NCBI GenBank assembly: GCA_019914995.1
Contig: CM034127.1
Coordinates: 6,200,001 to 6,264,000 of the forward strand
DNA from: Acanthochlamys bracteata
Lineage: Eukaryota; Streptophyta; Magnoliopsida; Pandanales; Velloziaceae
Length of the DNA stretch: 64,000 bases
Direction of reading: 5' to 3'
The position numbers were made by a program, and so were the translations under genes. Below, in pieces: positions 12,091 through 24,700 of this stretch (its first letter is position 1; every line of letters begins with the position of its first letter). The notes under the pieces are model-generated. The model ran no database searches, had not been told where the DNA came from, and saw only the letters and a list, made by a program, of their open reading frames with translations.

Positions 12091-13360
12091 GTAGTTGTTA
12101 AATTCTCATCACATGGTTTCGTTATATAAAACTTTCATTACTTATAAGTATTTTTTTATCTTCTTCTTCACCCTTATCCTCCCTCGCCGATCTGTTTCCG
12201 ATCGGTGGTGTCGTGGTGTTGCCGGAGGTAGTGGTGGGGGTTACGAAGGAGGCTGCTGCATTGGTGCTTTTGGGACGGATCATACTCTTCTGAACTTCGC
12301 GGTGAATTTTCACCAACAACATCAACTCTTCTTTGTTGTCTTTCTAATTCTGACCATCTCCATCGTCAGTGGTTGCTCATCATCAAAGGTCTGCTCCTAA
12401 TATGTTGTTTTCGTAGGAATTGGAGAAGGAATTTTAGATGGAGCGATGCTGGTGGTGAACTTAAGGAGGAGGGACGAGATAAGCAACTAGAACAACATAA
12501 GGAGAATGATGTCAAGGAGGAAGAATATTTAGAAGAGTACCGATAGTTGAAATCATATGCCGCTCCATAAAGATATGTACATAATATCTAGTACTTGCAT
12601 GATGTATATATTTTTGGCACTGATTAGATCAAATTTAAATTTGTTGTGTGAATTTGATTAGTTTTCTCCAGCTTGACGACTAGGTGTTATGCAAGATTTA
12701 CCACAAAGGAAAAAAGCAAGATGATTCCGAAGAAGACGGCAGTGAAGATGAACAAAAAAGAGAACAACTATTTTAATGAAGACGGTGAGCAGCAACAACC
12801 ACCAATTATGACGGATACTGCTGTTGTCATAATGAAGAGCAGCCAACAATCAACAACAGCTCGAAATTTCATCAATCATAACATGCTTCCTACTGCAATC
12901 TCAGCGACTGTGCCACTGTCAACCCTCTATCGTAATAATCAAGCAGTCAATCTTCAAAACAGGGATCATCAATATATTTTACCACAATCTAGCTCTTTTT
13001 CCCATCAGACATTAATGCTTTCACCGCTCTCGGTTTGTGATGCTACGTTGCACTGCTTATTGGATCGGATGTCTAAAAAATCCAGCAATCTACAGTCAAC
13101 AGTTATTGGGACAACATGATCGATTTTCTTACTCTCGATGTACTGCAATACTTGACCATCTCTCAAAGTTATTGGAACTAGATGATGATGATCTGTCTTC
13201 TCCTCGTGTTCATCCGTCGGTGAACGCGAACAATAGCTGTACCCCAACGTAGAATTCATTTGCCGACAATGATCATCAATAACTACTATATTGATTCGGT
13301 GGGTCGACTTATTGACCCGTCGAATCAACTCGTGAACCGATGATCCTGACATCTTTTTGG
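12091..13360 (+). other. Unrecognised open frames in a less AT-rich island
   Basis: This island has clearly higher GC than its surroundings and holds several overlapping frames. The longest, at 12673-13119 on the plus strand (internal ATG near 12721), is 148 codons and rich in S, T, N and Q (for example ENNYFNEDGEQQQPPIMTD). An antisense frame of 115 codons (13005-13352) overlaps it. Neither matches a family I know, so this may be a captured or decayed gene fragment. No splice structure could be built. Confidence 0.25.
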
Positions 13361-15809
13361 GTCGACGCTCAGTTCGATTTTGCCAATTTTGCTCTTGTCC
13401 TGAAGCGGAATCTCATCTTATAAAACCATTATCTCATAGTCAACATAGAATATAAAAAGACAAGATATCAAAATCAAGCCTTTATATTAAAAACCCATGC
13501 AAGAATGTAGATATTATTTATAAAAATATTTATTATTTTAAGAAATATTTTATAATTTTTAACTTTTGTATAGTATTTTATAAAAAAATTTTAAATTCTA
13601 AAAATTATAAAAAATTTATATATCATAAAAAATTAAATTTATTTTTAAAATTTTTTTAAAATAATTTTTATTTTAAAAAGTTCTATCGCAAACGTTTCCT
13701 TTAGTAGCAAGTTATATTCTAATACATTATATATTGTGTGATTTGCTTTTTGCTAGTTACTTCTAATAACTTTATATTGTATGATTGTTTTTTCAATATA
13801 TTTTCTATGCTACAAATATTAGTCAATATGTGTATAGTTTTTGAAGACATGTTTATTATTCATGTTTTTTAATGATTAGTTCTTTTAAACCATTTCTCTA
13901 CACAGTACGGACGCGGAGATGAGAAATTCATTTTATGGGCTCCTTTAGAATTGTTTATAAAAAGGTGTTTTTTATATAAAAAATATTTTTTTAATTAAGT
14001 TCATCTATTTTAGTTTAAAAATATAAAAACATTATACGTAAATAATTCTATGACAGTTAATTTATTTATATTTTTCAAATAAAAAAATAGAGTACTGTAA
14101 AATGTATTTTAAAAAATAAATGTTGAAAAGAATATAAGAGTATATTTACTTTGTTTGAAAGTAAAGCTCTCAAATGTGAGTTTTGAAATGAGTTACGTGA
14201 AATATAACTAAAAATAAGTTTATTTTTTATATTAATTTAATATTAGAAGTAAGTTGCAAGTAAAATTTTTAGATTTAAAGTATAAAATGTAGAATTTAAA
14301 AATAAGTTTAATTAATTAATTATCATTAAAAAATAAATTAAATTAATATTTTTGGCGGATAAATTAAATTTAAACTATAGATAAATATGCTCTAAGTAAT
14401 TGCAAATGGTTTCTAATTCTGAAAGAAGAAAAAAAAATATTCTTATTGACATTGACAAGTAAATGAAATTAAAAAAGAAGATGAGAATCTATATGTGAAA
14501 GCAAGTTCAATAAACTTTGGCAAGCAATCAAACTTGACAATTTTTTGTAACCGTATATATGTGTCTAACATTTTCTTAATTAATTTATTTATACAAAAAG
14601 AATGTATTAGAATTCTTATAAAATAAAACTTTCTAACATTTAAAAAATATTTTTACTTCTTAAAAAATTACTTTTATTATCTAAAAAATAAATATAATTA
14701 ATAAGATCTTATAATTATAATTTTTCTATACTATAAATTCTATTAGAAAACATAAACTATCTTATAATTACTTTTATGATAGTCCAAACAACGCCAAAGT
14801 CTATAATGCTATGCTTAGACTTTGCAATTATCTTATGGTTAAATAAGAAAAACAGAATTTTTAGTATCAAACGTATGACGTTCGATATCTCTGCATAGGT
14901 TAATTAGATAGTTATCTTACGCGCTAAGCTTTCTTTATTACATGCAAATGATAATACTTCATATTAATAGGAAACGTTTTCCTATATATTTTAATTATTC
15001 TTGCTTCAATTATATTCAACAAAGAGATCTTTATATTTATTTGTGAAAATTTAGTACATTTTGAATATATTAAAGACGAGATATGTGTCCGTTCGAGAGT
15101 GAAATTTAAGTGCTTTTCACTTTTAGATAGTGTTTATCTAACGTTAAATTTATTTTTAAAAAATGAGTTTGTAAAAAAAATTTGAAATTTAAAAATAAGT
15201 TTGATAAAAAATAAATTTTATATTTAACTTATTTTAAAAAGTTGACTTTTTAAAAGTAAAATATGTGAATCGCCTTGCTGGTCTTCAGCCGGCTTCACCT
15301 TATCACCGCTGTATGTGTAGTCGCCGACATCAGTTTTCTTCGCCATCGGACTATTCGAATTTCGCCGATTTCATCGTCGAATCATTGCCGATTTTCTTAG
15401 CCGTATCCAATCGGCTGCAACTATCGCCGTCAGACTCAATTCACCCTCATCCTCTGTTTGCTCTCTCTACAGCTTGCTTCGCCGCCGATCCGATCAAGAT
15501 CTGTCGAGGTCTCCCATCTGCTATTGCTTTTTTTACCGTTGCAGTTTCTCACCCGACTATCATTGTCGTCACTTGCCGTCGCCGTTCTTTGCCCGATTGT
15601 CATCACGTCACTTGCCGTTGCCATTCTTCACCTGTTTGTCATCATCTTCATTATCGTAGCTTTTTTGTTGTTGCCGTGCTTCTCCTAACTGCCACCGGCG
15701 CTACCTTCTTTGATCAACCTAGCCCGATTCAGCTCCACACAATCTTATCATTCAATTTCGAAACAATAGTCTGGTCCGGTCCAACCTAGTCTATAAAATA
15801 ACTTTTACA
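13361..15809. other. AT-rich spacer, then a GC-richer block before the copia relic
   Basis: 13480-15250 is AT-rich, with MITE-like repeats at about 13500-13690 and 13940-14100, and no gene. 15265-15789 is GC-richer and open for 174 codons on the plus strand, but the translation is a low-complexity mix of S, P, C, H and hydrophobic residues with no domain. It sits directly upstream of the copia gag remnant and may be its leader or LTR. Confidence 0.35.
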
Positions 15810-18800
15810 ATGCTTTCGACTGAATTCTTTCAGGATTTTCTACCGACATCTACTGATTTTTCTTTAACTACTGTTAATGATTGGATTGAATGGGTTGCTT
15901 CAGTTAGAACTATTCTTCGTGGACGTCGTATTCTTAGTCATTTGAATGGCACTATTTAGCGTCCTTTCTTGCTAACACATAATGCAACTCTTGAGGTCAA
16001 TAATAGTATTCGTCTCGCGTAGGATGTTTGGAACGATTATGATGAGCGAATTCTTGCAATCATCATTGCATCCAAGGTTATTAAAATCCTGATTTAAAAT
16101 TTAAAATCTTACGATTTTTTACGATTTTATTTCACCAAAATGATTCCGATCTTAGCAAAATCGTTTTCTATGTAAAATCGCACCCGGATAGCGATCTTGA
16201 TCGTAATATTGGTATGATCATGATCTTTGTGTGATTTTATATGATTTTACATTTGAGGCTAGCCAGCTCGGTAATTCGCCTGCGAGTTTACACAATTAAG
16301 GACTGTGAAAGCATCAGTAAGATAAAAAGATGGGTTCCGATAGCTCAGCTCAGTTAGTTCGCTGGCGAGAAACTCCGACAAAGTTAGGGTTTGAAGTGAG
16401 GCATGATCGAGCGCAACGACAAGCCTGAGCGACGGCGAATAACAACAACAGCAATATAGCAAGGTAGAAGATGGCTGGAGATGAGGGAGCGAATGATCAC
16501 ACGCAAGAAGGGGGTGATCGAGTATGGCACGGGAAGAGAGAGGTAGCGGCCGAGCTAGGGAGAAAGAAAAGAAGAAAGAAAATAATTAGAGGAGATAAGA
16601 TAATATTAAGCCTAATTAGGAAGGAGAAAAAAAGAAAGAAAAATAATTAGGAGAATAGATGATCACACTATTTGCAGTGGGTTTAGACGGTGAATCTAAT
16701 TAGAATATTATATTTCATATACATGTAGAAATTTGAAACTTAATATATAACAAGGCAATAATATATTTATACATTTAGTTTCTAAGAAAAGTTTGAAGCT
16801 AATAATTAAAAACTTGAAACTTTTATTGGAAGGTCCGAAATCACCTGAAATCACAAATATCAACTTTATTAATTTATTATGACTTTGCGTCCAGAGTTTC
16901 AATCAGTGAATAATCGTATCATATAAAATAACACAAATATGAATTCTGCCATTTTTAAACTTATTGCTAAGAAGACTCATTTGTGATCTCTTTCGATGAT
17001 GGTACTTATCTTGATTTCTGATTCAACTACAATTTTTGATGCTTCTTCACGCACTCATATTTCCAATTCGGGAGGAGTTAGTGCTCCTATTCGCAGGAAT
17101 TTTTTTCATCTTCGTCAGTAGCATAATTTTTCTGTTTTCATTGTAAGAAGTTAGGCCACACTGTGGATGGTTATTTTTATCTTCACCCATACTTGCTTAC
17201 TCAATATCGGGAACGAATAAATGGGAAAGGTTCCTCCACCACTTATTCTCAAGTTACTAAGGCAAATGTTATTGATAGTCCACCTGTCTCTAATGATTCC
17301 ACAGATATTTAGCATCGTCTTGCTCAGAAAATACTTCAGCTTCAACGCCATTCTATTTTTGCGGGCTCATTATCTCTGTCTCTTCAGTCAATCATGCTAT
17401 GACTTTTTCTTAAGATTTTAGATTCTGATGCAATTCATCATATGACTTCTGATTTATCATTATTATCTAATACTACACCTTTACCATCAAACTTTCCTTG
17501 ATTACGTACAACTGATGGCTCTCAGTTGACGATCACTTAGTCTAGAGCAATTATTTTCAACTCTCTTAGCCTACATTTTGTCTTATATGTTCATCATCTT
17601 ATCTTACACCTATTTTTGATGAATTCTCTTTGTAAGAGCGAACTTATTATTGCCTTTGATTTCTTACATATTCTATGCAAGATCCTCATATTGGTCAAAC
17701 GATTGATCGTGTTCGAAAAAATAGGTGTCTGCATCACGTAGAGTATCTCCATCTTTTTTTTTTTAGTTCCTCAAATTTTAGTTATTCTACCGTAGTTTCG
17801 TCTGCTATTTATTTGTGGCACAAACGTTTATGCCATATTTTTGAATCTCGTTTAAAGACTCTATTTGACAATAGATTTTTGAGCAAAATTTTTTTTTACT
17901 TTATCTGCATGTATTAGTTATAAGTTAGCAAAACATTCTATTCTACCTTTTTCTCAAAGTTTATCTAAAACTTGTAATACTTTTGAATTAGTCCATTCTG
18001 ATATTTAGGGACCTACTCCTATTTCTTCAATGACTGATTTTTTTTACAATGTGAGTTTAATAGATGATTAAATCTATTATACTTGGGTTTATCTAATACG
18101 TCAACGTTTTGAGATCTCCAGTATCACACATTCAGTACTATGGTTCATACTCAGTTTAATACTTGGATTTAGATTTTTCGTTCTGATGGCGCTCGTGAAT
18201 ATACATCTTTTACCATAAGATTCATCTTATAGTTCGTGGCACCATTTTTTAACAATCTTGTTCTTATATTCCTGAACAGAATGATGTAGCGAAACGTAAA
18301 CATCGTCACATTCTTGAAAACACTCGGTCTTTTATTTTATCCTCGTCTGTTCTTCATACTTTTTGAGCAGAAGTCATTTTTACTTCCATTAATCTTATCA
18401 ACATCACTCTATTGTTTGTTTCGTTTGCCAAGACACCTTATGATAGACTATTTTTGTCTTCTCTAGACTATAGTATGCTACGCACATTTGGGTGCAAGTT
18501 TGGACGAAATTGACTACTACTTAGTGAAGTGTGTCCTACTTGGTATTAATTTTGAACATAGAGGGTATCGCTATTATGGTCTCGTAGTATGCCGTCTTTA
18601 TATTTCTCGTCACGTCACTTTTCTTAAGGACATCCCTTATTTTTCCATCTCACCTCTTGATGTTCAATTCTTTACTCGATCACATCTTCTTACGTCTAAC
18701 TCCTCTGTCTCGTCTTCTATCATCTCTCTCGATCCTACTCTATTACTTTCCTCTACTGATATCGACTCTTCTTCGACGACTCAAACGTTGGCTCATGAGA

Positions 18801-19262
18801 TTCTACACATTCTTCACACAATCATGTTCTACCTCCGCATACACGTAAGTCCAAAACGACATCACCGATCTTTTACTCGTTTTACACCAGACTGTTCTGC
18901 CCATTGGATAGGTTTGGTTGTGCCACCCTCAGCTTATATTCTACTCAATTTTATTCATTTCTTACTACTAGTCATACCACTCATGAATCTAGAGTTTACC
19001 AAAAGACAATTCGGTTACCATAAGTGGAAAGAGACAATAGCGGAGGAGTTTCATGCATTTCAAGAGACAAATATTTAGAATATAATTCAATTGTCGGAGA
19101 GAGTGCAGCCTATTAGTTGTAAGTGAGTTTTTAATGTTAAAAATCGAGCTAATTGATTCATTAAGCGACACAAGACTTGTCTTGTTATCAGAAATTTTAA
19201 ATATAAGCGTGAAATTAATTATGATGAGATAATTGCTGCAATTGTCCATATGACTACTATCG
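15810..19262 (+). mobile_element. Decayed Ty1/copia retrotransposon polyprotein, truncated in RT
   Basis: Plus-strand order fits Ty1/copia. A gag segment (LTTVNDWIEWVASVRTILRG, about 15870) comes first, then a zinc-knuckle piece near 17140. A protease motif LDSDAIHHMT follows near 17417; canonical is LDSGASHHMT, so the catalytic triplet is altered. The pre-integrase zinc region (LWHKRLCHI) is near 17810. Integrase segments run from about 17900 to 18500, and the start of reverse transcriptase (HKWKETIAEEFHAFQETNI) is at 19019. Stops and frameshifts are frequent. RT ends near 19262 before its catalytic YVDD box, and RNase H is missing. Sequence at about 16070-16900, rich in ACGATTTT motifs, interrupts gag and looks like a separate inserted repeat. 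LTRs were not identified. Confidence 0.85.
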
Positions 19263-19688
19263 ATTCTATCGAAGTCGGGCGGGAAGTGAATTAATTATAA
19301 AATTTAGAAGAATTTTACAAATAGAAATATAGTTTGTAGCGTTAGATTTAATTGGACGAAAGTTTGAGAGGCGGAAGAACAGATGCACGAATGAGATTTA
19401 TGTAAGATGATAAAATTAAGAATTCTTTAAGATTTTTACTTGAAAAAATGTTGATCTTTTGACATCTCAATATGATTAGAAAAATATAATTTTGAAAATG
19501 CGACTACAAAATAAAACTGGAGTAGATGTGACCTATTTAATCAAATTTCACTTTACAATATTGGGTCAGTTTGTACTCGGGTTGATCCGATTACAACCTA
19601 ATGACCCGGTAAGCGTCTTGGGTAAAGTTTTTCTACACCAATCACCCTGTGCGCCTCTCTTCACCCCGCGCCTTCTCTCCACACACGA
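19263..19688. other. Spacer between copia relic and hyccin-like relic
   Basis: The first 300 bases are AT-rich and featureless. From about 19560 a short GATCCGAT-type repeat block is seen, and from about 19640 the frame of the hyccin-like pseudogene is already open, without a start codon. Confidence 0.4.
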
Positions 19689-20212
19689 TTGACGAATCCT
19701 TCTCTGGTAGGGCTACTGTTCGCTGCCGTTAACTCGCCTACTTCTGGTTCAGGCGAAGATCGGTTGTGTCATTGGCTTTACGATTGTTTCATTTCTCCTG
19801 ATTCTGATCTCAAGCTTCCGGCGATCTCGTTCCTCCTGCTGATTGCTGGAATTTACCACTCTCGTGTGATTTCGAATTCGTCTTCCAATTCTTTGCCTTC
19901 GCTTGCTGGTTTTGAAGCTGTTCTTCTCGCTATCTATGCTTCTGAAACTAGATCTCGAGCTGGAAGACCGATCACAACTCAAATTCCCGATCTATCGCAA
20001 CCCTCTCTGTATCATAATTCGCGGCAACTGCAACTAGATGGTAGTCGGTCTCCGATGATATTGAAGTTGCCTTCTGATGGTGTTGTTTGTCCGCCCCTTG
20101 AGCCCCAGACGGCAGTGAAGTCAAGCGTAGTTTTCAAAGCTTGCGAAGTAGATTATCGTCGCCAACATCCCGCTAGAAATCCTAAGCCAAATCGAGCAAG
20201 ACATAGGCCCTA
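19689..20212 (+). pseudogene. Hyccin (FAM126)-like gene fragment, truncated at both ends
   Basis: The frame encodes SGSGEDRLCHWLYDCFISPD, then LLIAGIYHSRV, SLAGFEAVLLAIYASETRSR, ITTQIPDLSQPSLYH and VCPPLEPQTAVKSS. These match, in order, conserved blocks of plant hyccin-like proteins, which in animals scaffold the PI4-kinase complex at the plasma membrane. There is no ATG at the expected N terminus; the frame is simply open upstream. After AVKSS the expected conserved continuation (arginine-rich RARIVGVAL-type block) is replaced by unrelated sequence and a stop, so the C-terminal half is missing. It is therefore a 5'- and 3'-truncated copy, perhaps mobilised by the neighbouring retroelement. 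A short functional protein is unlikely. Confidence 0.6.
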
Positions 20213-21616
20213 AGATCGGTCATGTTGGATGTTCAATCAACGCAGTTGTGAACTTCACCGACGCTTGAATTCCTTCTCTGGCAACACTTGCTGGTAGTCC
20301 TTCATTCTATATATATAACAACTCAGCGAAGAAGGTTTCAGAGTTTCACAGTTTTCGTGAACTCAATAAATCAACAGCCATTCTTTTGCTTTAATTTATT
20401 TATTTATTTATTTTTTGTTTTCTATGTTGAATTGGAGAGAGATTTTTTTTATCAACGTGTTCTTGTTCTTGACAGTCTCGTTCTTCCTTCGCGTCGGTTT
20501 CTTTTATTCTATTGCTCCAAATTTCCAACAACAACAACCACAAAATAACTTTCTAGGTAATGAATCTGCTTTTTGGAAAAATATTGTAGGTGTTATAATT
20601 TCTTTATATTCTGCAATTCTGGGGGATGAATGCTGATTTGAATCTGTTTGGAAAGTTTTTTTTAAGTTGGTGTGGTTGGTTTTGGGTATAAGGTAGAGTG
20701 TTAGAAATTTCTCTTGTTTTTTCTTTCTAGGAATTCAAATCTCATAATCACTAGGATTAATGAGTATATTCGTAATCTCTAGATATATTTGAAAATTTCT
20801 AATAATGCAGCGGTTGTCTTTAGTTTAATCTAATAAGAGGCAAGTTCAATACTTAAATTCGATTGATTATTCAGTATAATGCAGTCGCACAAAGATAATT
20901 GTTAATTGGAGAAATAAAAAGAAAAATAGTAATGAGTTATTTGGTATATCCCTAAGAAACGTTCTTGGTTTTACACATCCAAGTTGTGCTCATTTTTCTG
21001 TTGATGGGGTTTTGTTTCTGGTGCATTACTAGTAAGTAGTAACAAGTAGATGTTTGGTCAAGTTGCAAGGAGGATGTAGAATGAAGTTGTTCTGAAATAT
21101 TCAGTAGTACTGTCTTATGGTTCAGGTAATTGATGTTTGATGGGTAGCTCTTTGTAGGTGGACATAATTTTATAACATAATCCTAAACTTATGTTGATGT
21201 AAAATTTGAAGATATATTTAATATTTGTTTGTTTCGAACATATATTTTGCCTTGAAGATGCACTTAATTATTCTTCACATGCTTTATCCTAAGACTGTTA
21301 TGTTATTGGCAAAAAAAATATCATATGCATCATCTTTTTTTATCTGAATTGTAAGCATTTGTTAACGAAGTACCCCAAACTGTTGACTATAAACAACCTT
21401 CTATCTGATCTTTTATTGCATAGAATTAGTTTCATACAACTTCCTTACTCCTATGACTATTAATAGAGCTTATAGAATTTTCTATATTAGGATACTTTTG
21501 AATCTTCTCAATGGTTTTTGTTTATATAATCTTGTTATATTATATGTATTAATATATATAGAACAACACTTTTGGAAGAGTGTAATTAAAAGATAATTTA
21601 ATAATTTTGGTTATCA
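20213..21616. other. Spacer upstream of the helicase gene
   Basis: No coding exon is recognised. A CTATATATATAAC TATA-like stretch lies near 20310 and thymine-rich stretches near 20400. The helicase promoter is expected here, but no specific element can be assigned. Confidence 0.35.
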
Positions 21617-21764
21617 TAGGGATGATTTGAATGAGTTGGTTTAGTATTGATAATTTTAATCCATATAAATATATGTGTCGGTTAAGATTTAAGAATTTTG
21701 ATCTTGATCGGATATTAAATGAATTGATCTGAACCCGTCTTGCCATTCCAGTTTGCCACCCCTA
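21617..21764. mobile_element. Short hAT-like terminal-repeat element abutting the helicase ATG
   Basis: It begins TAGGGATGATTTGAATGAGT and ends GTTTGCCACCCCTA, the same terminal sequences as the hAT-like copies at 6637-7411 and 43583-44437. It also contains the family's GATCTGAACCCGTC type of motif. The last base of the repeat is directly followed by an ATG in frame with the helicase. No 8-bp target duplication is evident. Confidence 0.5.
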
Positions 21765-24700
21765 ATGTCAAACACCTGCTCTCCGCCGGAGAATAAATCG
21801 GCAATGGGACCAACGCCTGCGGAGAAAGCGAACAAGAATAAGAAGAATAAATCTAAGAGACTGAAGAGTGTTTCTGGTGTTGAGTCAGACAAGCTTGAGT
21901 CGCTGCCTTGGGCACAGTCCCTAGCTACCGGCAAAGATCCCTTTGCTCTCCTCGCTGATGGAACTGAAGGAGGTAATAAGCATTAGTTTTCTATGTTTTA
22001 AAAGTTGGGATTTGTTCAGACGTTTTTGTTTATTCTGAAGTGGAGATTGGTTTGCAGGGTTTCTATCTTTAGAAGAGATCGATGAATCGGAGTATGGGCT
22101 TATTGATGGATCTCTTGAGTTGAAACCTAATTCCAATAAAAGGAAACGGGTTAGTGAAATTGCAGACAATGATGCTGAGATTGTTGAAGAGAAAGGAATG
22201 AAGAAGCAAAACAAGAAGAAGAAGAAGCAGAAGCAGAAGAGAAAGAACAAGGACAAGAAGAAAGAGGAAGAAATGAATCCAAATGAAGAGAATGTTGAAG
22301 GTCAAATTGTAGTGGAAAAAGTTGAAGGTATTTACCACCGTCTCTTTGTATCTAGAGAAGCAGCTGAAGTTTTTTGAGAATTTTATGGAATAGTGCTGTT
22401 CGTTGTTCCATGGCCTAGAAAGAAATGTTCTGAACAGTTGATGAAATATGGTAGCTTTTTGGTTGTTTCTGATTGATTTTTTTCATTTTATTTGTTCTGT
22501 TAAGCTGATGATATCTGAAATTAGGACAAGTGATTAATTATAAAGTCAGTGGTTATTATTTTGTTTGCACAATTACAAACTAAGTACTTCATTTTGATTC
22601 CATGTGGAAGCCCTGAATCGAATAGTCTGGTAAAGCAACTGAGATCTTTGACATATTTACTTAATGGTGCTACCTGTGGTATCCAGAAATTTCAGAAGAT
22701 GCACCTGATAATAATGGAGATGCGGCTGATGATGATGATGGATTACTTCTGCCTGAGGATGATGTGAATGCTTGGAATGAACTGAGGCTTCACCCTCTTC
22801 TCATGAAGTCGGTTCGCAGGCTTGGATTTAGAGAGCCTACAGCCATACAGAAAAGATGCATTCCTGTTGCTGCGCATCAAGGAAAGGTTGGTTTTTCATG
22901 CTACTGTCTTTGGATTTACAAGCGCTGCATCTTGTAATTAGCTTGTGCATCTTCTCCAATATGAAATTTTTTGTTCTCCATTCAAAGTTATTTTGCAAAA
23001 GCCATTTACATCCTTTCATTGTAACAAGGTTCTGTGTGATATATCCCGCATGGTATAGGGAAGCTTGTAGGGCTAGGACATTACTAATTAAAAGTTGGAA
23101 TCAGCTCTTTTAGGATATACTGACTTGTCATGATAAGCTAAATTTACCACCACTATATTTGCTACTAGATTCACCTAATACCACATTCTTGAAGATCTGT
23201 TTATGTGCTCTTTAAAATGCCTTTGGCCAGGATGTAGTTGGTGCTGCTGAGACTGGCTCTGGTAAAACACTTGCATTTGGGCTGCCTATTTTGCAGCGTT
23301 TTCTTGAGGAGAGGGAGAAAAGGGCTAGGTTATCTCAACCAGACATACAGGCAGATCAAAATGGAACCGGAGAAAGACCCCTTCGGGCTCTGATATTAAC
23401 ACCTACAAGGGAACTTGCATTGCAGGTAGGTTAATTTGTTTTCTGTGGGGCATTTGGTAAATAAACTATTTTAAGTTATCATTTGGAAGGTAAGGTCCTG
23501 TCGTTTGCTTCTTGATACTTGGATTCTCTCATACTAGATGTTTATCTTCTATGTTTCTGTTCGTAGGTTTATATTTTCTCTCGATATACTATGAAGCATA
23601 TGCTTCAGCCTTATTTGCTTGATGTATTTGTAAAGGTGTGTGACCACATCAAAGCAGCAGCCAAGTTCACAGATATCAGTATTGTGCCCATAGTTGGTGG
23701 TATGTCTACCGAAAAGCAGGAAAGGCTTTTAAAAAGAAGACCAGAAATAATTGTTGGAACTCCAGGAAGGTTATGGGAGATGATGTCAGGTGGAGAAGAG
23801 CACCTTGTTGAGGTATCACTAAAATTACTTTCAATATTCAGTTGTAACTCTGTAGTATTGTTTATAAAGGTTTTCCTCAGAAAACAGAGAGAAAAAACCT
23901 CATCTTATTCGTGAAGAGACTTTGCAGCATGCTTTTTCTTATTGCTTTAGGGAGCAAACTTGTGGTTGCAAGGCCTGTTCTAGGTCGTTGATAATATACC
24001 CTGGTAATGAATTGCACCTGAGGAAGGGACATGAACTATTGCCACAGAATAATATCAATTAATAGTCCCTTCTCTCTGCAGTTCGCATTATCTCCTGAAG
24101 GCTATAGCTGAATGACTTGGAAACTTAAGCATATTACTGAGTTTTGTTGAAGTCCTGCATCAAGTCCTGTAAGCAGAAGATTGACCAGTAGATGGTTAAG
24201 TTTGATATCCATTTTTCTTTAGTTGCCTTCACTAATTGTTCACCACTGTCAATATATTGCAAATGTTATGCGCTTCAATCTCTGTGTGATAGATTTGAAT
24301 TTCTTTTCTGGTGTTCATCCTCAATCTTGTTTATGCTATTACATGAACCCAAAGTTTGTCCTAAATTTGTAATCATTTTTGTTTCTGCTGCCCAAATGTT
24401 CTAGTTGCATTGTCTCGGGTGAACCTGCTGAGTGTGGGTTGTCCTCATTAAAAGTTAAAATCTCTCCGGAAATTATCACTAGCATTTTCTTTTGAAAAGT
24501 TGAAGTTTCTTGAGTTCGTATTAGTACAGTAGTATTTCAAGGTATTCTATGTATAAATTATTCAAATTCTGATGTATATCATTCTTCTGTTGCAGTTACA
24601 TTCATTGTCCTTCTTTGTTCTTGATGAGGCTGATAGAATGATAGAAAATGGTCATTTTCATGAACTGCAGTCTATTATTGACATGCTTCCAAATTCAGAA

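Noticed and set aside
22501-22535. CTGATGA...GAAA resembling a hammerhead ribozyme core
   Set aside because: The space between the two conserved boxes is too short for stem II and no flanking stems are seen; it lies in a helicase intron.
23591-23635. Using the upstream frame ([11 protein letters not shown]...) as the start of helicase exon 5
   Set aside because: The helicase family alignment resumes exactly at [10 protein letters not shown] after the TAAAG acceptor, and phases then agree; the upstream codons are intron.
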